Of a DNA stretch of 64,000 nucleotides, positions 36,464-47,023 are shown one piece after another. Position numbers and translations under genes: made by a program. Position 1 is the stretch's first letter; each line of letters starts with the position of its first letter. Origin of the DNA: Streptomyces eurocidicus (GTDB lineage Bacteria > Actinomycetota > Actinomycetes > Streptomycetales > Streptomycetaceae); the NCBI RefSeq assembly GCF_002891295.1, contig NZ_LGUI01000002.1, positions 992,001 through 1,056,000 of the forward strand, in the 5' to 3' direction. The notes below the pieces were generated by a model. The model had not been told where the DNA came from. It was given only the letters and a program-made list of their open reading frames with translations, and ran no database searches.

Positions 36464-36567
36464 GACGCGGTTCTCCCTTGTGCGGCACGGGTCCGGCCGG
36501 CGGCGGGAAGCGGTCCCGCCGCAGGGGCCGCCGCGCTCGGCCGGTGCGGGTGGCCGGCGGCGGTCAT
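36460..36567 (-). CDS. Possible 35-residue coupled small protein
   Basis: A 36-codon frame starts on the ABC-permease stop (ATGA) and ends on the YcaO start (ATGA), bridging the only sizeable gap in this part of the operon. The product is Ala/Pro/Arg-rich, basic, with no signal or motif, and may be a chance frame. It is listed because both junctions have the same overlap form as the real genes around it. Confidence 0.25.
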   Translation of the reverse strand: MTAAGHPHRPSAAAPAAGPLPAAGRTRAAQGRTAS

Positions 36568-37315
36568 GACTCGGCGCTCCACTTGAAGGTGCGTACGGCC
36601 AGCGTCGCGAAGATGACGGCGAAGACCAGGAGGCCCGTGCACGGGCCCAGGAGGGACGCCGCGCCGTGGGTGCCGGTGAGGACCTTGTCGAAGCCGTCGT
36701 TCATGTAGCGCAGCGGCAGGACGCGGGAGAAGCCCTGGAGCCAGCCGGGCGAGGAGCTCAGGGGGAAGAACGAGCCGGACAGGAACGCCATGGGGATCAT
36801 GAGGCAGTTGGCGACGGCCGCGACGCCGTCCGGTGTGTTCGCGTAGTTGCCGACGAGCAGGCCGACGGCGAAGAACGTGAGGATGCCGAGGACCAGGACG
36901 GGCAGGGAGAGCAGGATGCCGCCGGCGGAGACGGTCAGGCCGAAGACGGGCAGCGTGGCGACGGCGATGAAGAGCACGGCCTGGACGATGCCGACGCCGA
37001 GGACGACGGCGAAGCGGGCGGCGAGGACCGTGGGGAGCGGCACGGGTGACATCCGCACCAGCCGCAGCACGTCGTTGCGCCGCCAGTGCATCAGTGTGTA
37101 GGCGACGCCGAACACGGCGCCGTTGCCGACGCCCCAGGCCATGACGCCGGGGGCCAGGGAGTCGATGACCCTGCCCCCGCCGGGGGTGGACCGGCTGCCG
37201 AAGAGCAGCCCGAAGATGAGGATGAAGACGAGGGGGAAGGCGAAGGTGAAGAAGAGGGACGCCTTGTCCCGGAGGAAGGCCAGGAAGTGGGCGCGTGCGA
37301 GCGCCCGGTACGCGG

Positions 37316-37319
<4 letters not shown>
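36564..37319 (-). CDS. ABC-2 type transporter permease
   Basis: This 251-residue protein has six hydrophobic segments and the ABC-2 permease pattern (LVFILIFGLLFGS, LPLRYMNDGFDKVLTG). It probably forms the membrane channel for the ATPase domain encoded just upstream, exporting the mature peptide and giving self-resistance. Its ATG overlaps the stop of the upstream fusion gene (ATGA), so 1:1 translational coupling is likely. Confidence 0.88.
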
Positions 37320-39646
<2,327 letters not shown>

Positions 39647-39647
39647 G

Positions 39648-40718
39648 TCATGCGCCTCCCGTTCCGTCTCCGTCGCGCAGGGCCGTGGCGAGCAGGCCGG
39701 CGAGGTACGCCTCGTCGCCGATGGTGACGACGAGCCGGTTGGCGGTCATGTGGAGGTAGGGCGAGAGGAGGATCCGGAGGGCGGCGCCGACGTCGTCGAC
39801 GCGTACGGTGCCGGCGCCGTCCCGGCTCTTGAATTCCAGGTCGCCGCGGGTGGCCAGCTCGCTCGCGAAGCCACGCAGCTCGGTGCAGTGATCGGCCCAG
39901 GTGCGGATGAAGCCGGGGAGTTCGCCGGTCCGGCCGGTGGCGAGGGCGTGGCGGACGGTCTCGAAGCGAGTGCGGAGTGCTGCGCCCGTAGCCTCGTAGG
40001 ACCGGTCGAAGGCGCTGTCGGCGACGAGGGGGGTGCCGGCGAAGGCGCGCTGCCAGAAGCGGCGGTAGCGGTCGAGGTAGTCGGCGATGGCGGCCGTGTC
40101 GTCGAGGAAGGCCGCGGTCATCGTCATCATCAGCTGGGCGGCGAAACCCAGGAGGACGGTGCGCACCTGGAGGTTCATGGTGCGCATGGCGTCGATGACC
40201 AGGTCGGTGGAGTGGCGGAAGTGCCATTCGGCGAGGGCGATGCCGGCGGGGCCGCCGTATTTCCCGTATTCGGGTTCGTAGGGTTCCCAGCTGTAGGTGT
40301 TGGGGGCACGGAGGCGCATGCGGCCGTCGGGGTTCTGGTAGGGCCGCCGTTCCTCCTCGGTGAACTCCCGGTCGAAGAAGGTGTTGTACAGGTCGACGAA
40401 GTAGTCGGACTTCACTTCGTAGAGGCTGGGCCGGGTGCGGAGGAAGTCGCCGACGGCCGTCTCGGCCCGGGCTCTGACCTCGGCCTCGGCGGCGGGGGTG
40501 ACGGGCTTGAGGCGCAGCCGGATGTGGGGGCCTTCGAGCCAGTAGTTGAGGAAGAAGTAGTTGGTGACGAGCCCTTCGGCGGTGAGGGCGTCGAGCAGCG
40601 GGCGGACGGCCCGGGTGAGCATCGGCCGGGGGCTGCCGGGATAGAAGACGTGCAGGGCCTGCCAGGCGCCCTCGGTGGGTGCGGGGGCCGGGGGCCGGCG
40701 GATGGGGTCGCGTGTCAT
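39648..40718 (-). CDS. Thiopeptide-type dehydratase, elimination (SpaB_C) protein
   Basis: This 356-residue protein matches the SpaB_C/thiopeptide-type bacteriocin synthesis family. WQALHVFYPGSPRPMLTRAVRPL opens the fold, WLEGPHIRLRLK is a typical strand, and the C-terminal LRILLSPYLHMTANRL helix pair is characteristic. In split LanB systems (e.g. goadsporin GodG, thiopeptide TclL) this part eliminates glutamate from glutamylated Ser/Thr to make Dha/Dhb. The ATG at 40718 overlaps the LanB stop (ATGA). A GTG three codons upstream is an alternative. Confidence 0.85.
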   Translation of the reverse strand: MTRDPIRRPPAPAPTEGAWQALHVFYPGSPRPMLTRAVRPLLDALTAEGLVTNYFFLNYWLEGPHIRLRLKPVTPAAEAEVRARAETAVGDFLRTRPSLYEVKSDYFVDLYNTFFDREFTEEERRPYQNPDGRMRLRAPNTYSWEPYEPEYGKYGGPAGIALAEWHFRHSTDLVIDAMRTMNLQVRTVLLGFAAQLMMTMTAAFLDDTAAIADYLDRYRRFWQRAFAGTPLVADSAFDRSYEATGAALRTRFETVRHALATGRTGELPGFIRTWADHCTELRGFASELATRGDLEFKSRDGAGTVRVDDVGAALRILLSPYLHMTANRLVVTIGDEAYLAGLLATALRDGDGTGGA

Positions 40719-43414
40719 GGGGTGCACCGCCCTTGGTGGGTTTCGACGATCAGCTCCGTGACGTGCCGGCCGTCGCCGGAGGCGAGGCGGGCGTCGTCCT
40801 CGCCGGGCAGGGCCTCGCGCAGGACGACGTGCGCGGCGGGGTCCTTCAGGCCCGCCTCGAAGGCGGCGAGAGCCAGGAGCGAGGCGAAGTCGAGGTACTG
40901 GGGTTTGCCGCGCGTGGTCCGCCCGGGTCCGTCACCGGGGGCCCGCACGGTGGCGAAGACCTGTTCCGGGATGCCGTTGCGGTGGCGCCATTCCTGCCAG
41001 TCCAGGAACCACTGCGCGTCGGTGGCGCCGGAGCGGCGTACGGGCAGCAGGCCGGCGGGCAGCGACCAGGAGCGGCGGCTGAGGACGACGTGGCCGTGCC
41101 GGACGCGGGGGCGTGCGGTGATGCCGGCCGGGGTCTCCCCGGCCGGGACACCGCCCCACCAGTCGAGGACGGGGAACGCCGACGGGGAGAGCAGGAGCAG
41201 GGTGCGGGGGATCTCGGGCAGGGCCATGGGAACGAGGTAGCCGAGGTAGACGGGGACGATCTCGCGGCCGAGGCGGGCGGAGCGCAGGACGAGCCGGTCC
41301 GTGTCCGGGTCGTGGTCGAGGCGGAGGTCGTCGAGCGGGATCCGGGCGCCCGGGGGTGCGGAGCCGGACTCGCCGGGGCACAGGAGTTCGTAGTCGGTGA
41401 GCCGCCCGTGCAGGTTGAGGTTGGTGGTCGCGAACCCTCCGGTGAGTTCGGCGAAGACGGCACCGTCGGGGAGGAGGCCGCGGTTGGCGGCGCGGACGGC
41501 GCCGGCCAGGCCGGCGGGACCGTGGTCGGGGAAGCAGTGGGTGAAGCGGGAGAAGGGGAAGGCGAGGGCACCCCAGGTGCGGTTGAGCACGGCGAGCGGT
41601 TCGCCGGCGCGCTCGGTGAGCTGGAGGAAGTGGCTCAGCGGCAGACGGTGGGCCTCGGGGCGGGGCAGGGCGGCGGCGACGGCGTCGAGGGCGGCGGTGC
41701 CCAGGACGACTTCCTCGCCACCGTCGGGGCAGGTGTCCCGGAGGGCGCGCATGCGTACGGCGAGCTCCTGGCGCGCGCGGTCGAGGGCCTGGATCCCGGG
41801 CGAGTCGAGCCAGTTGTCGAGCGGGGTGTACGAACCGTCCTCGGCGAACGGCCGGTACCGCGCGGTGACCCGCGCGTACTGCTCGTAGATGTCCTCCTGG
41901 AAGTCGTGGACGAGGGCGGGCAGGTCCTCGCACCGGCCGCCGCGGCCGAAGCGGGCGAGGAAGAAGGACTTGAGCAGCAGCCGCTGCGGAAGGGACGTGT
42001 CGAAGACGGGGACGATGCGGGCGTACGCCTCGAGCGAGGCGCCCACGGTGTCCGCCCAGCGCTCCCGGTCGCAGACCAGCGGTTCGTCGGCGCAGCGGGT
42101 GTCCTCGTAGAGAAGGGTCCGCGGGAGGGCGGGGGCGGTGGTACCCAGCGATTCCTGGGCGGCGGACAGTTCCCGGCGCAGCGCGGCGAGCAGGTCCCGG
42201 CGGCCGGCGAGGCCGGCGGCCGGGTAGCGGTCGATGACGCCGGGCGGGCCGGACAGCAGTCCGGCGAGCCGCTCCGCCCAGGGTGTGCCGAGGCCGGCCA
42301 CGGCGTCGCGGAAGGCGCGCGGCGGATCGGGGGTGTGCGGGCGGGTCCCCAGGCTCGGCACCTGGAGCAGGCCCAGGCGCATCAGCAGGGCGAGGAACCG
42401 GTCGTAGTCCTCGGCCGGCACGTCGTTTCCGGCGGCGAGCAGGGTGACGAGGTCGCCGTAGCGGAGGTGCGGGTGCTCGCGGCACGCGGTGACGATCCGG
42501 CCGAGGGTGTCGCCGTGGCGGAGGAAGAACAGGTGCTCGCGCACGGAGTCGAAGCTGACGGCGGCATCGTCGTCCCCGGTGGTGACCTTGCGCCGGACGT
42601 AGCGGATGCGGTCGCTGTCGCGGCGCCAGCCGGTGACGAGGTCGACGGGCAGGTCCTGGCGGAGGCCGTCGTGGGCGACGACGAGGTCGGCGATGCGGCC
42701 GAGCGCGGCGACGTTGAGCCGGGGATAGGTCGTCCACTTCTCGGATATCCGGCCGCGGGGCCCGAAGCCGCCGCCCGTGGTGCGGAATTCGCCGAGCGCC
42801 AGACCGGTGAGCGTGCTGAAGGGGCTGGTCTTGACGGCGGTGCGGTACACGTAGTCGGTCAAGGAGCGTTCGACGCGGCGGGCCCGCTTGGCCAAAGGGC
42901 CGGGAGGCGGGTTCAGGTAGGTGTCGAGGTGCTGGTCGAGGGACGGGGAAGCGAGCAGCAGCCCCTCGCGCAGGCGGGGCCCGGCGGCGATACGGCGCAG
43001 TTCCTCGCGGGTCCGGGCCAGTTCGGAGCGGACGAGGTACGGGCCGCTGCCGAGGAACTCCTCCAGCCTGTTGCGGTCGCGCAGCCAGGCGGTGAGGTCG
43101 CGGCCGGCGGGGCCGCCGAGGGCCTCGGCGGCGGCGAGGGCCCCGGGGTAGTCGGCGGGCTGCTTGTTGTTGAACACCTGCCGGCGGAGGTTGACGAGGG
43201 TGCGCCGCAGGGCGTCGTCCTCGGTGGCGTGGATCGCGTCGTGCAGGGGGCCGCTCAGCGCGGCGCCGCGCTCGGCCAGCCGGGTCCGCCGTTCGTGCAC
43301 GGCGTGGGCCCAGCGGGCGGACGCCGTGGCGCGCAAGGCGCGGACGGACTCCACGGGCAGGCCGGCGACGCGGGCCATGAAGCGGTCGCCGAGGTGGCCG
43401 GTCGGGGTGTTCAT
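40715..43414 (-). CDS. LanB-type lantibiotic dehydratase, glutamylation protein
   Basis: This 899-residue protein contains the LanB N-terminal glutamylation fold; YRTAVKTSPFSTLTGLALGEF is a hallmark motif. With glutamyl-tRNA(Glu) it should esterify Ser/Thr side chains of the precursor, and the next protein completes elimination. The C-terminal elimination domain of full-length LanB is absent here, consistent with the split goadsporin/thiopeptide arrangement. CGGAGG precedes the ATG at 43414. Its large size and position support a central role for dehydration of the Ser/Thr-rich core. Confidence 0.9.
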   Translation of the reverse strand: MNTPTGHLGDRFMARVAGLPVESVRALRATASARWAHAVHERRTRLAERGAALSGPLHDAIHATEDDALRRTLVNLRRQVFNNKQPADYPGALAAAEALGGPAGRDLTAWLRDRNRLEEFLGSGPYLVRSELARTREELRRIAAGPRLREGLLLASPSLDQHLDTYLNPPPGPLAKRARRVERSLTDYVYRTAVKTSPFSTLTGLALGEFRTTGGGFGPRGRISEKWTTYPRLNVAALGRIADLVVAHDGLRQDLPVDLVTGWRRDSDRIRYVRRKVTTGDDDAAVSFDSVREHLFFLRHGDTLGRIVTACREHPHLRYGDLVTLLAAGNDVPAEDYDRFLALLMRLGLLQVPSLGTRPHTPDPPRAFRDAVAGLGTPWAERLAGLLSGPPGVIDRYPAAGLAGRRDLLAALRRELSAAQESLGTTAPALPRTLLYEDTRCADEPLVCDRERWADTVGASLEAYARIVPVFDTSLPQRLLLKSFFLARFGRGGRCEDLPALVHDFQEDIYEQYARVTARYRPFAEDGSYTPLDNWLDSPGIQALDRARQELAVRMRALRDTCPDGGEEVVLGTAALDAVAAALPRPEAHRLPLSHFLQLTERAGEPLAVLNRTWGALAFPFSRFTHCFPDHGPAGLAGAVRAANRGLLPDGAVFAELTGGFATTNLNLHGRLTDYELLCPGESGSAPPGARIPLDDLRLDHDPDTDRLVLRSARLGREIVPVYLGYLVPMALPEIPRTLLLLSPSAFPVLDWWGGVPAGETPAGITARPRVRHGHVVLSRRSWSLPAGLLPVRRSGATDAQWFLDWQEWRHRNGIPEQVFATVRAPGDGPGRTTRGKPQYLDFASLLALAAFEAGLKDPAAHVVLREALPGEDDARLASGDGRHVTELIVETHQGRCTP

Positions 43415-43440
43415 GTCGGGTACCTCCGTTCCACGCCGCG

Positions 43441-44100
43441 TCAGGCGAGCTCGTACCGGTAGCCGGCGGGGCCGCGGAGCTCGTTGCCGACCATCGTGAT
43501 GAGCAGGGGTGACTCCCCTGCCGGGGTCAGGCGCAGGCGCTCGGCGAACGACACGTTGTCGAAGCCGAGGGCGGCTCCGCAGCCGATGCCGAGGGCGGCG
43601 CAGGCCGTGTACAGGGCCTGGGCGGCGGCGCCGACGACGGCGCCCGCGAGCCGGTAGCCGCGGTCCCCGGCGGCGTCGAGGAGGGCGGTGGCCCGCAGGG
43701 TGGTGACGATGACCGCGCCGGCCTGTTCCGGGTTGTAGTTCCGCAGGAAGTAGTTCTCCTGGAGGAAGGAGCCGTGCGGGCCGGCCAGGACACGGACCAG
43801 GGCGCCGGCCTCCGGGACGTGGACGTACGCGCCCGGTTCCAGGCCGGTGACATGGTTGACGAACACGTAACTCCTGGCGAGGTCCACCCCGGGCGGCCCG
43901 CCGGCGTCACAGGGCAGTGCGGCGCCGGCCGCGGCGGCCTTCAGGACGGCGGCGAGCTGGTCCTGCCGCAGGGGCAGCGCCGACGTGAACCGGCCGAAGC
44001 TGCTGCGCCGGGCGCGCAGGGCACCGCGCACGGTCGCGGTCAGGGGCGCGGGGGCCGGCAGGACGACCGCGGCCCGCCTGTCGGCCACGACGGGCCGGGC
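43441..44100 (-). CDS. SagB-type azoline dehydrogenase, C-terminal half (frame-shifted)
   Basis: This is the second nitroreductase-fold half of the SagB protein, in a different frame from the first half. It has RRSSFGRFTSALPL, a PGAYVH segment, and a closing GIGCGAALGFDNVSFAERL, the FMN-enzyme tail that reads to the stop at 43441. It joins the upstream half between about 44100 and 44135, a G/C-rich run. No convincing independent start or ribosome site was seen. A single-base error or real mutation is the simplest explanation. The enzyme oxidises azolines to azoles. Confidence 0.75.
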   Translation of the reverse strand, partial: ARPVVADRRAAVVLPAPAPLTATVRGALRARRSSFGRFTSALPLRQDQLAAVLKAAAAGAALPCDAGGPPGVDLARSYVFVNHVTGLEPGAYVHVPEAGALVRVLAGPHGSFLQENYFLRNYNPEQAGAVIVTTLRATALLDAAGDRGYRLAGAVVGAAAQALYTACAALGIGCGAALGFDNVSFAERLRLTPAGESPLLITMVGNELRGPAGYRYELA

Positions 44101-45034
44101 GCGGCTGGGGCGAGCGCGTCCGGCGCGGCCGCGAGGAGGCCCCGGCGAGGGCGGCCGCCTGCATCTCCCGGACGGCGGCGAAGGTGCGCACGCGGCGCGA
44201 GCGCTCCCGGTCCGCCAGGCGCACCCGGGGTGTGCCGGTGGCGGGGGACGGCCGGGTGGCGGGGCCGGTGCGCAGCGGGACGACAGCGGCGACGGCCTCG
44301 TCGGCGGGGTCGATGCCGAGGAGGCGGGCGAGGCGCCGCTCGTCGAACCAGAAGACGGGCCGGACGGCCATGCCACGGGCGCGCGCCCACATCCGCCAGG
44401 TCTGGGTCAGGGTGCCGACGTCCATCGCGGTGGCGTGGTAGCAGAAGCTGTTGTACTTGAACGCGTTCTGCCAGAACTTGATGCCCAGGACCAGGAACTG
44501 CTGCCCCGGATCGTCGTCCGGCGGGGTCCGCGGCCCCAGGGCCTCGCGTACGTGCCCGGTGACATCGCCTGCCAGGAGGCGCCGGAACGCGTGCTGCGCG
44601 GTGTCGTAGTAGTGCACCCCGGGGAGCAGCGCGGTCCCGGGGCCGTTGACCCAGTAGATGCTGACGGGGTAGAGGCCGCCGCCTGAGGCGGTGCCGCGGG
44701 CCCAGGAGGCGCCGGTGTAGTGCGGCAGGGCGGCCACGTCGTCGTTGGCGTGGAGGGCGAGCCTGCGGGAGAGCCGCCCGTAGGAGTCGAGGAGCATGCC
44801 GGCGAGGGCGTCCAGGCCGAAGGGCGCGCCGCCGCCGGGCGGGGGCGGTGCCAGGCCCGCGTCCAGGGTGGCGGCGGGGGGATCGTCACCGTGCGGCAGC
44901 GGGAGGGGGGTGGTGCCCGGGTAGTACTTGCCGGCGCGGGGCTTGTCCGCCCAGTCGGGCCGGAAGCCGACGGGCGGCATCTCGGTGCGGCCGCGCCGCA
45001 GCACCGCGTCGAGGTAGTCGTGTGCGATACCCAT
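43907..45034 (-). CDS. SagB-type azoline dehydrogenase, N-terminal half (frame-shifted)
   Basis: The frame encodes the first nitroreductase-like half of a SagB/ThcOx FMN dehydrogenase. It has ASWARGTASGGGLYPVSIYWV and FCYHATAMDVGTLTQTWRMW, with CO-type flavin and dimer features. It runs cleanly to about 44135, then becomes Arg/Pro-rich, while the other frame resumes homology. The combined gene would be about 530 residues. If intact it would aromatise thiazolines/oxazolines to thiazoles/oxazoles after YcaO action. Whether the cluster is functional depends on this frame. Confidence 0.78.
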   Translation of the reverse strand: MGIAHDYLDAVLRRGRTEMPPVGFRPDWADKPRAGKYYPGTTPLPLPHGDDPPAATLDAGLAPPPPGGGAPFGLDALAGMLLDSYGRLSRRLALHANDDVAALPHYTGASWARGTASGGGLYPVSIYWVNGPGTALLPGVHYYDTAQHAFRRLLAGDVTGHVREALGPRTPPDDDPGQQFLVLGIKFWQNAFKYNSFCYHATAMDVGTLTQTWRMWARARGMAVRPVFWFDERRLARLLGIDPADEAVAAVVPLRTGPATRPSPATGTPRVRLADRERSRRVRTFAAVREMQAAALAGASSRPRRTRSPQPRPARRGRQAGRGRPAGPRAPDRDRARCPARPAQQLRPVHVGAAPAAGPARRRPEGRRGRRRTAL

Positions 45035-45067
45035 CGGAGGTCCTTTCGTGACGGCGGATGCCGGTGG

Positions 45068-47023
45068 TCAGGGGAAGGGGTGCGGGGCCGGGTTGAGGTC
45101 GGCCGGTGCGAGGTTGTGGTCACGGAGGCCGGCCGCGCGCAGCGCGGTCCGCATGCGGGGCATGAGCAGGGCCCGTTGCCGGTCCTGGCCGAAGTCGATC
45201 GGCAGCAGTCCGGGGACGGTCACGCTCACGGTTCGGGCGCCCGCGGCCCGCTGCTCGGGGAGGGTCTGGTCGACCACGATCGCCTCGAACCCTCCGGCGG
45301 CCAGGGCGCGCACGCAGGCGTGCACGTCCTGTACGAGGTCCATGGCGGGCACCGGAGCGGCGCGGCCGCCCCGGTAGATCTCGCGGAGCGGGAGCCGTGG
45401 GCGGGGGGCGGTGCCCGGCTCGCCGAGCAGGAAGGCCGCGTGGCGGGTCATCTCGGGCAGCCCGTACAGCAGAGGGTGGTCGTTGAGGGAGCGCACGGCG
45501 GTGAAGTCGCGGGCCATCGCCTTGAGTTCGGGCAGCCGGTCCAGGGTCCGGCGGCGCAGCCGGGGCGCGTCCGTGGCGATCTCGGCCAGCCCGGACCGCA
45601 GGGCGGACTCGGGGTCGGGGCTCGCCCCGGCGCCGAAGCACAGGGCGCCCGGGCCGCCGTCCGCGCGGACGGCCGCGGCGATGACCACGGGCACGGGCAG
45701 GGTGACGCGCGCGTCGAAGAAGCGGGCGTCGTAACCGTGGAGGGCGAGCCGGTCGACCAGGTGGCGGGTCGTGGCGGAGCGGCTGCTGCGAGGGTCGATC
45801 TCGGGCAGCTCCGCACGTCCGTACCAGGCGAGCAGGAAGGCGTCGCGCTCGATGAGCTCCATGAGGCCGAAGTGGACGGCTTCGGTCACCGAGCTGCCGG
45901 TGGCACAGCCGTTGGAGCACTCCTGCACGAAGCGTTCCTCCAGCGGCGTGGAGTGGTAGTAGGCCAGGACCTCGGGCAGCAGGACGGGTTCCTCGTGGGT
46001 GAGGGACCAGCCCCAGACCCAGGGCAGGTCCCGGGTCTCCGAGAAGGGCCGGACCCTCTCCTGCGCGGCGTAGAACCCGGGTGCGTACAGCCCGCATTCG
46101 CGCGGGTCGACAGCCCGCTGCCCGCGTGCGCGCAGGGCCCTGAGGGAGGTGACGACGGCGGTGGCGCGGGTCCGGGACCGCATTCCGGCGCACCGTTCCA
46201 GACCCTCCAGGACGCCCACGGCGACGCTGTCCCGGTAGGCGGTGGTGTGGCCGCCCCACATGACTTCGTAGAGGTAGCGGCCGCTGCGCTGGGCGAAGGC
46301 GCCGACGGCCGGGGCCGTGCCGAGGGCGTCGAGTTCGAGGGCGGTGCCGGGGCCGAGGGTGCCGCAGACGGGATTGGCGAAGGCCGCGAGGGGCAGGGCG
46401 TAGTCGCGGGCGGGCCTGGGCCGGAAGTCACCGGGGCGGCGCTTGGGCGCGGACGGCAGGGAGACCCGCGCGGGCGCGTCGGCCTCGCGCTCGCCGCAGG
46501 CCGGGCACTCCGGGTCGGGCACCAGCGGGAAGGAGCGGACCAGCCCCCGCTCCATGTCGAGGCGGTGGACGAGCGGGTAGCCGGGCGACCCGGGATCCGC
46601 GGGCCGCTGCTCGCCCGTCAGCGCCGCCCCGATCACCGTGGCCATGGCGTCGAGGGCGAAGGGAGCGAGGTACGGGTTCGCGCCGGCCGCCCGGGTGGGG
46701 CCGCCGAGCTCCAGCGCGTCCCGGACCGGCTGATGGCGGATGGCCTGCCAGCGGCGGGCCAGGCACTGCCCGCAGGGGCCGCCGGACCGGTCGGGGTCCG
46801 GCACCGGCCCCAGGAGCGCGGTGCGCCCGTAGAGCTGTACGGGCACGGGTGCGCTGCCCGGGGACGGGATCCGGCGCGGCCGGGCGGCGAGTTCGTCGCG
46901 CGCGCCGAGCTGCCGCACGGCGACGTCCGCCGCGGGCAGGCCGGCCTCGGCGAGCCGGCCGCGCAGCAGATCCCGGGCGGCGTGCGGTGCGGCCCCGGGC
47001 GGGCGGGCGAGCGGGGCGGTCAT
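45068..47023 (-). CDS. YcaO-domain cyclodehydratase B
   Basis: This 651-residue paralogue of the other YcaO has the same N-terminal CxxC zinc pairs (CGQC and CPAC), the ATP motifs GVLEGLERCAG and LMELIERDAF, a CSNGCATGSSVTEA core and a C terminus ending APHPFP. The ATG at 47023 overlaps the leader-binding protein stop (ATGA). The two intact YcaOs suggest division of labour, for example Cys versus Ser/Thr substrates or different positions of the core. Confidence 0.88.
   Translation of the reverse strand: MTAPLARPPGAAPHAARDLLRGRLAEAGLPAADVAVRQLGARDELAARPRRIPSPGSAPVPVQLYGRTALLGPVPDPDRSGGPCGQCLARRWQAIRHQPVRDALELGGPTRAAGANPYLAPFALDAMATVIGAALTGEQRPADPGSPGYPLVHRLDMERGLVRSFPLVPDPECPACGEREADAPARVSLPSAPKRRPGDFRPRPARDYALPLAAFANPVCGTLGPGTALELDALGTAPAVGAFAQRSGRYLYEVMWGGHTTAYRDSVAVGVLEGLERCAGMRSRTRATAVVTSLRALRARGQRAVDPRECGLYAPGFYAAQERVRPFSETRDLPWVWGWSLTHEEPVLLPEVLAYYHSTPLEERFVQECSNGCATGSSVTEAVHFGLMELIERDAFLLAWYGRAELPEIDPRSSRSATTRHLVDRLALHGYDARFFDARVTLPVPVVIAAAVRADGGPGALCFGAGASPDPESALRSGLAEIATDAPRLRRRTLDRLPELKAMARDFTAVRSLNDHPLLYGLPEMTRHAAFLLGEPGTAPRPRLPLREIYRGGRAAPVPAMDLVQDVHACVRALAAGGFEAIVVDQTLPEQRAAGARTVSVTVPGLLPIDFGQDRQRALLMPRMRTALRAAGLRDHNLAPADLNPAPHPFP

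Noticed and set aside
39648..40718. [4+2] pyridine synthase (TclM-like)
   Set aside because: Only one SpaB_C-type protein was found and, beside a LanB lacking its C-terminal part, the elimination role is required; a second copy for pyridine formation is missing.
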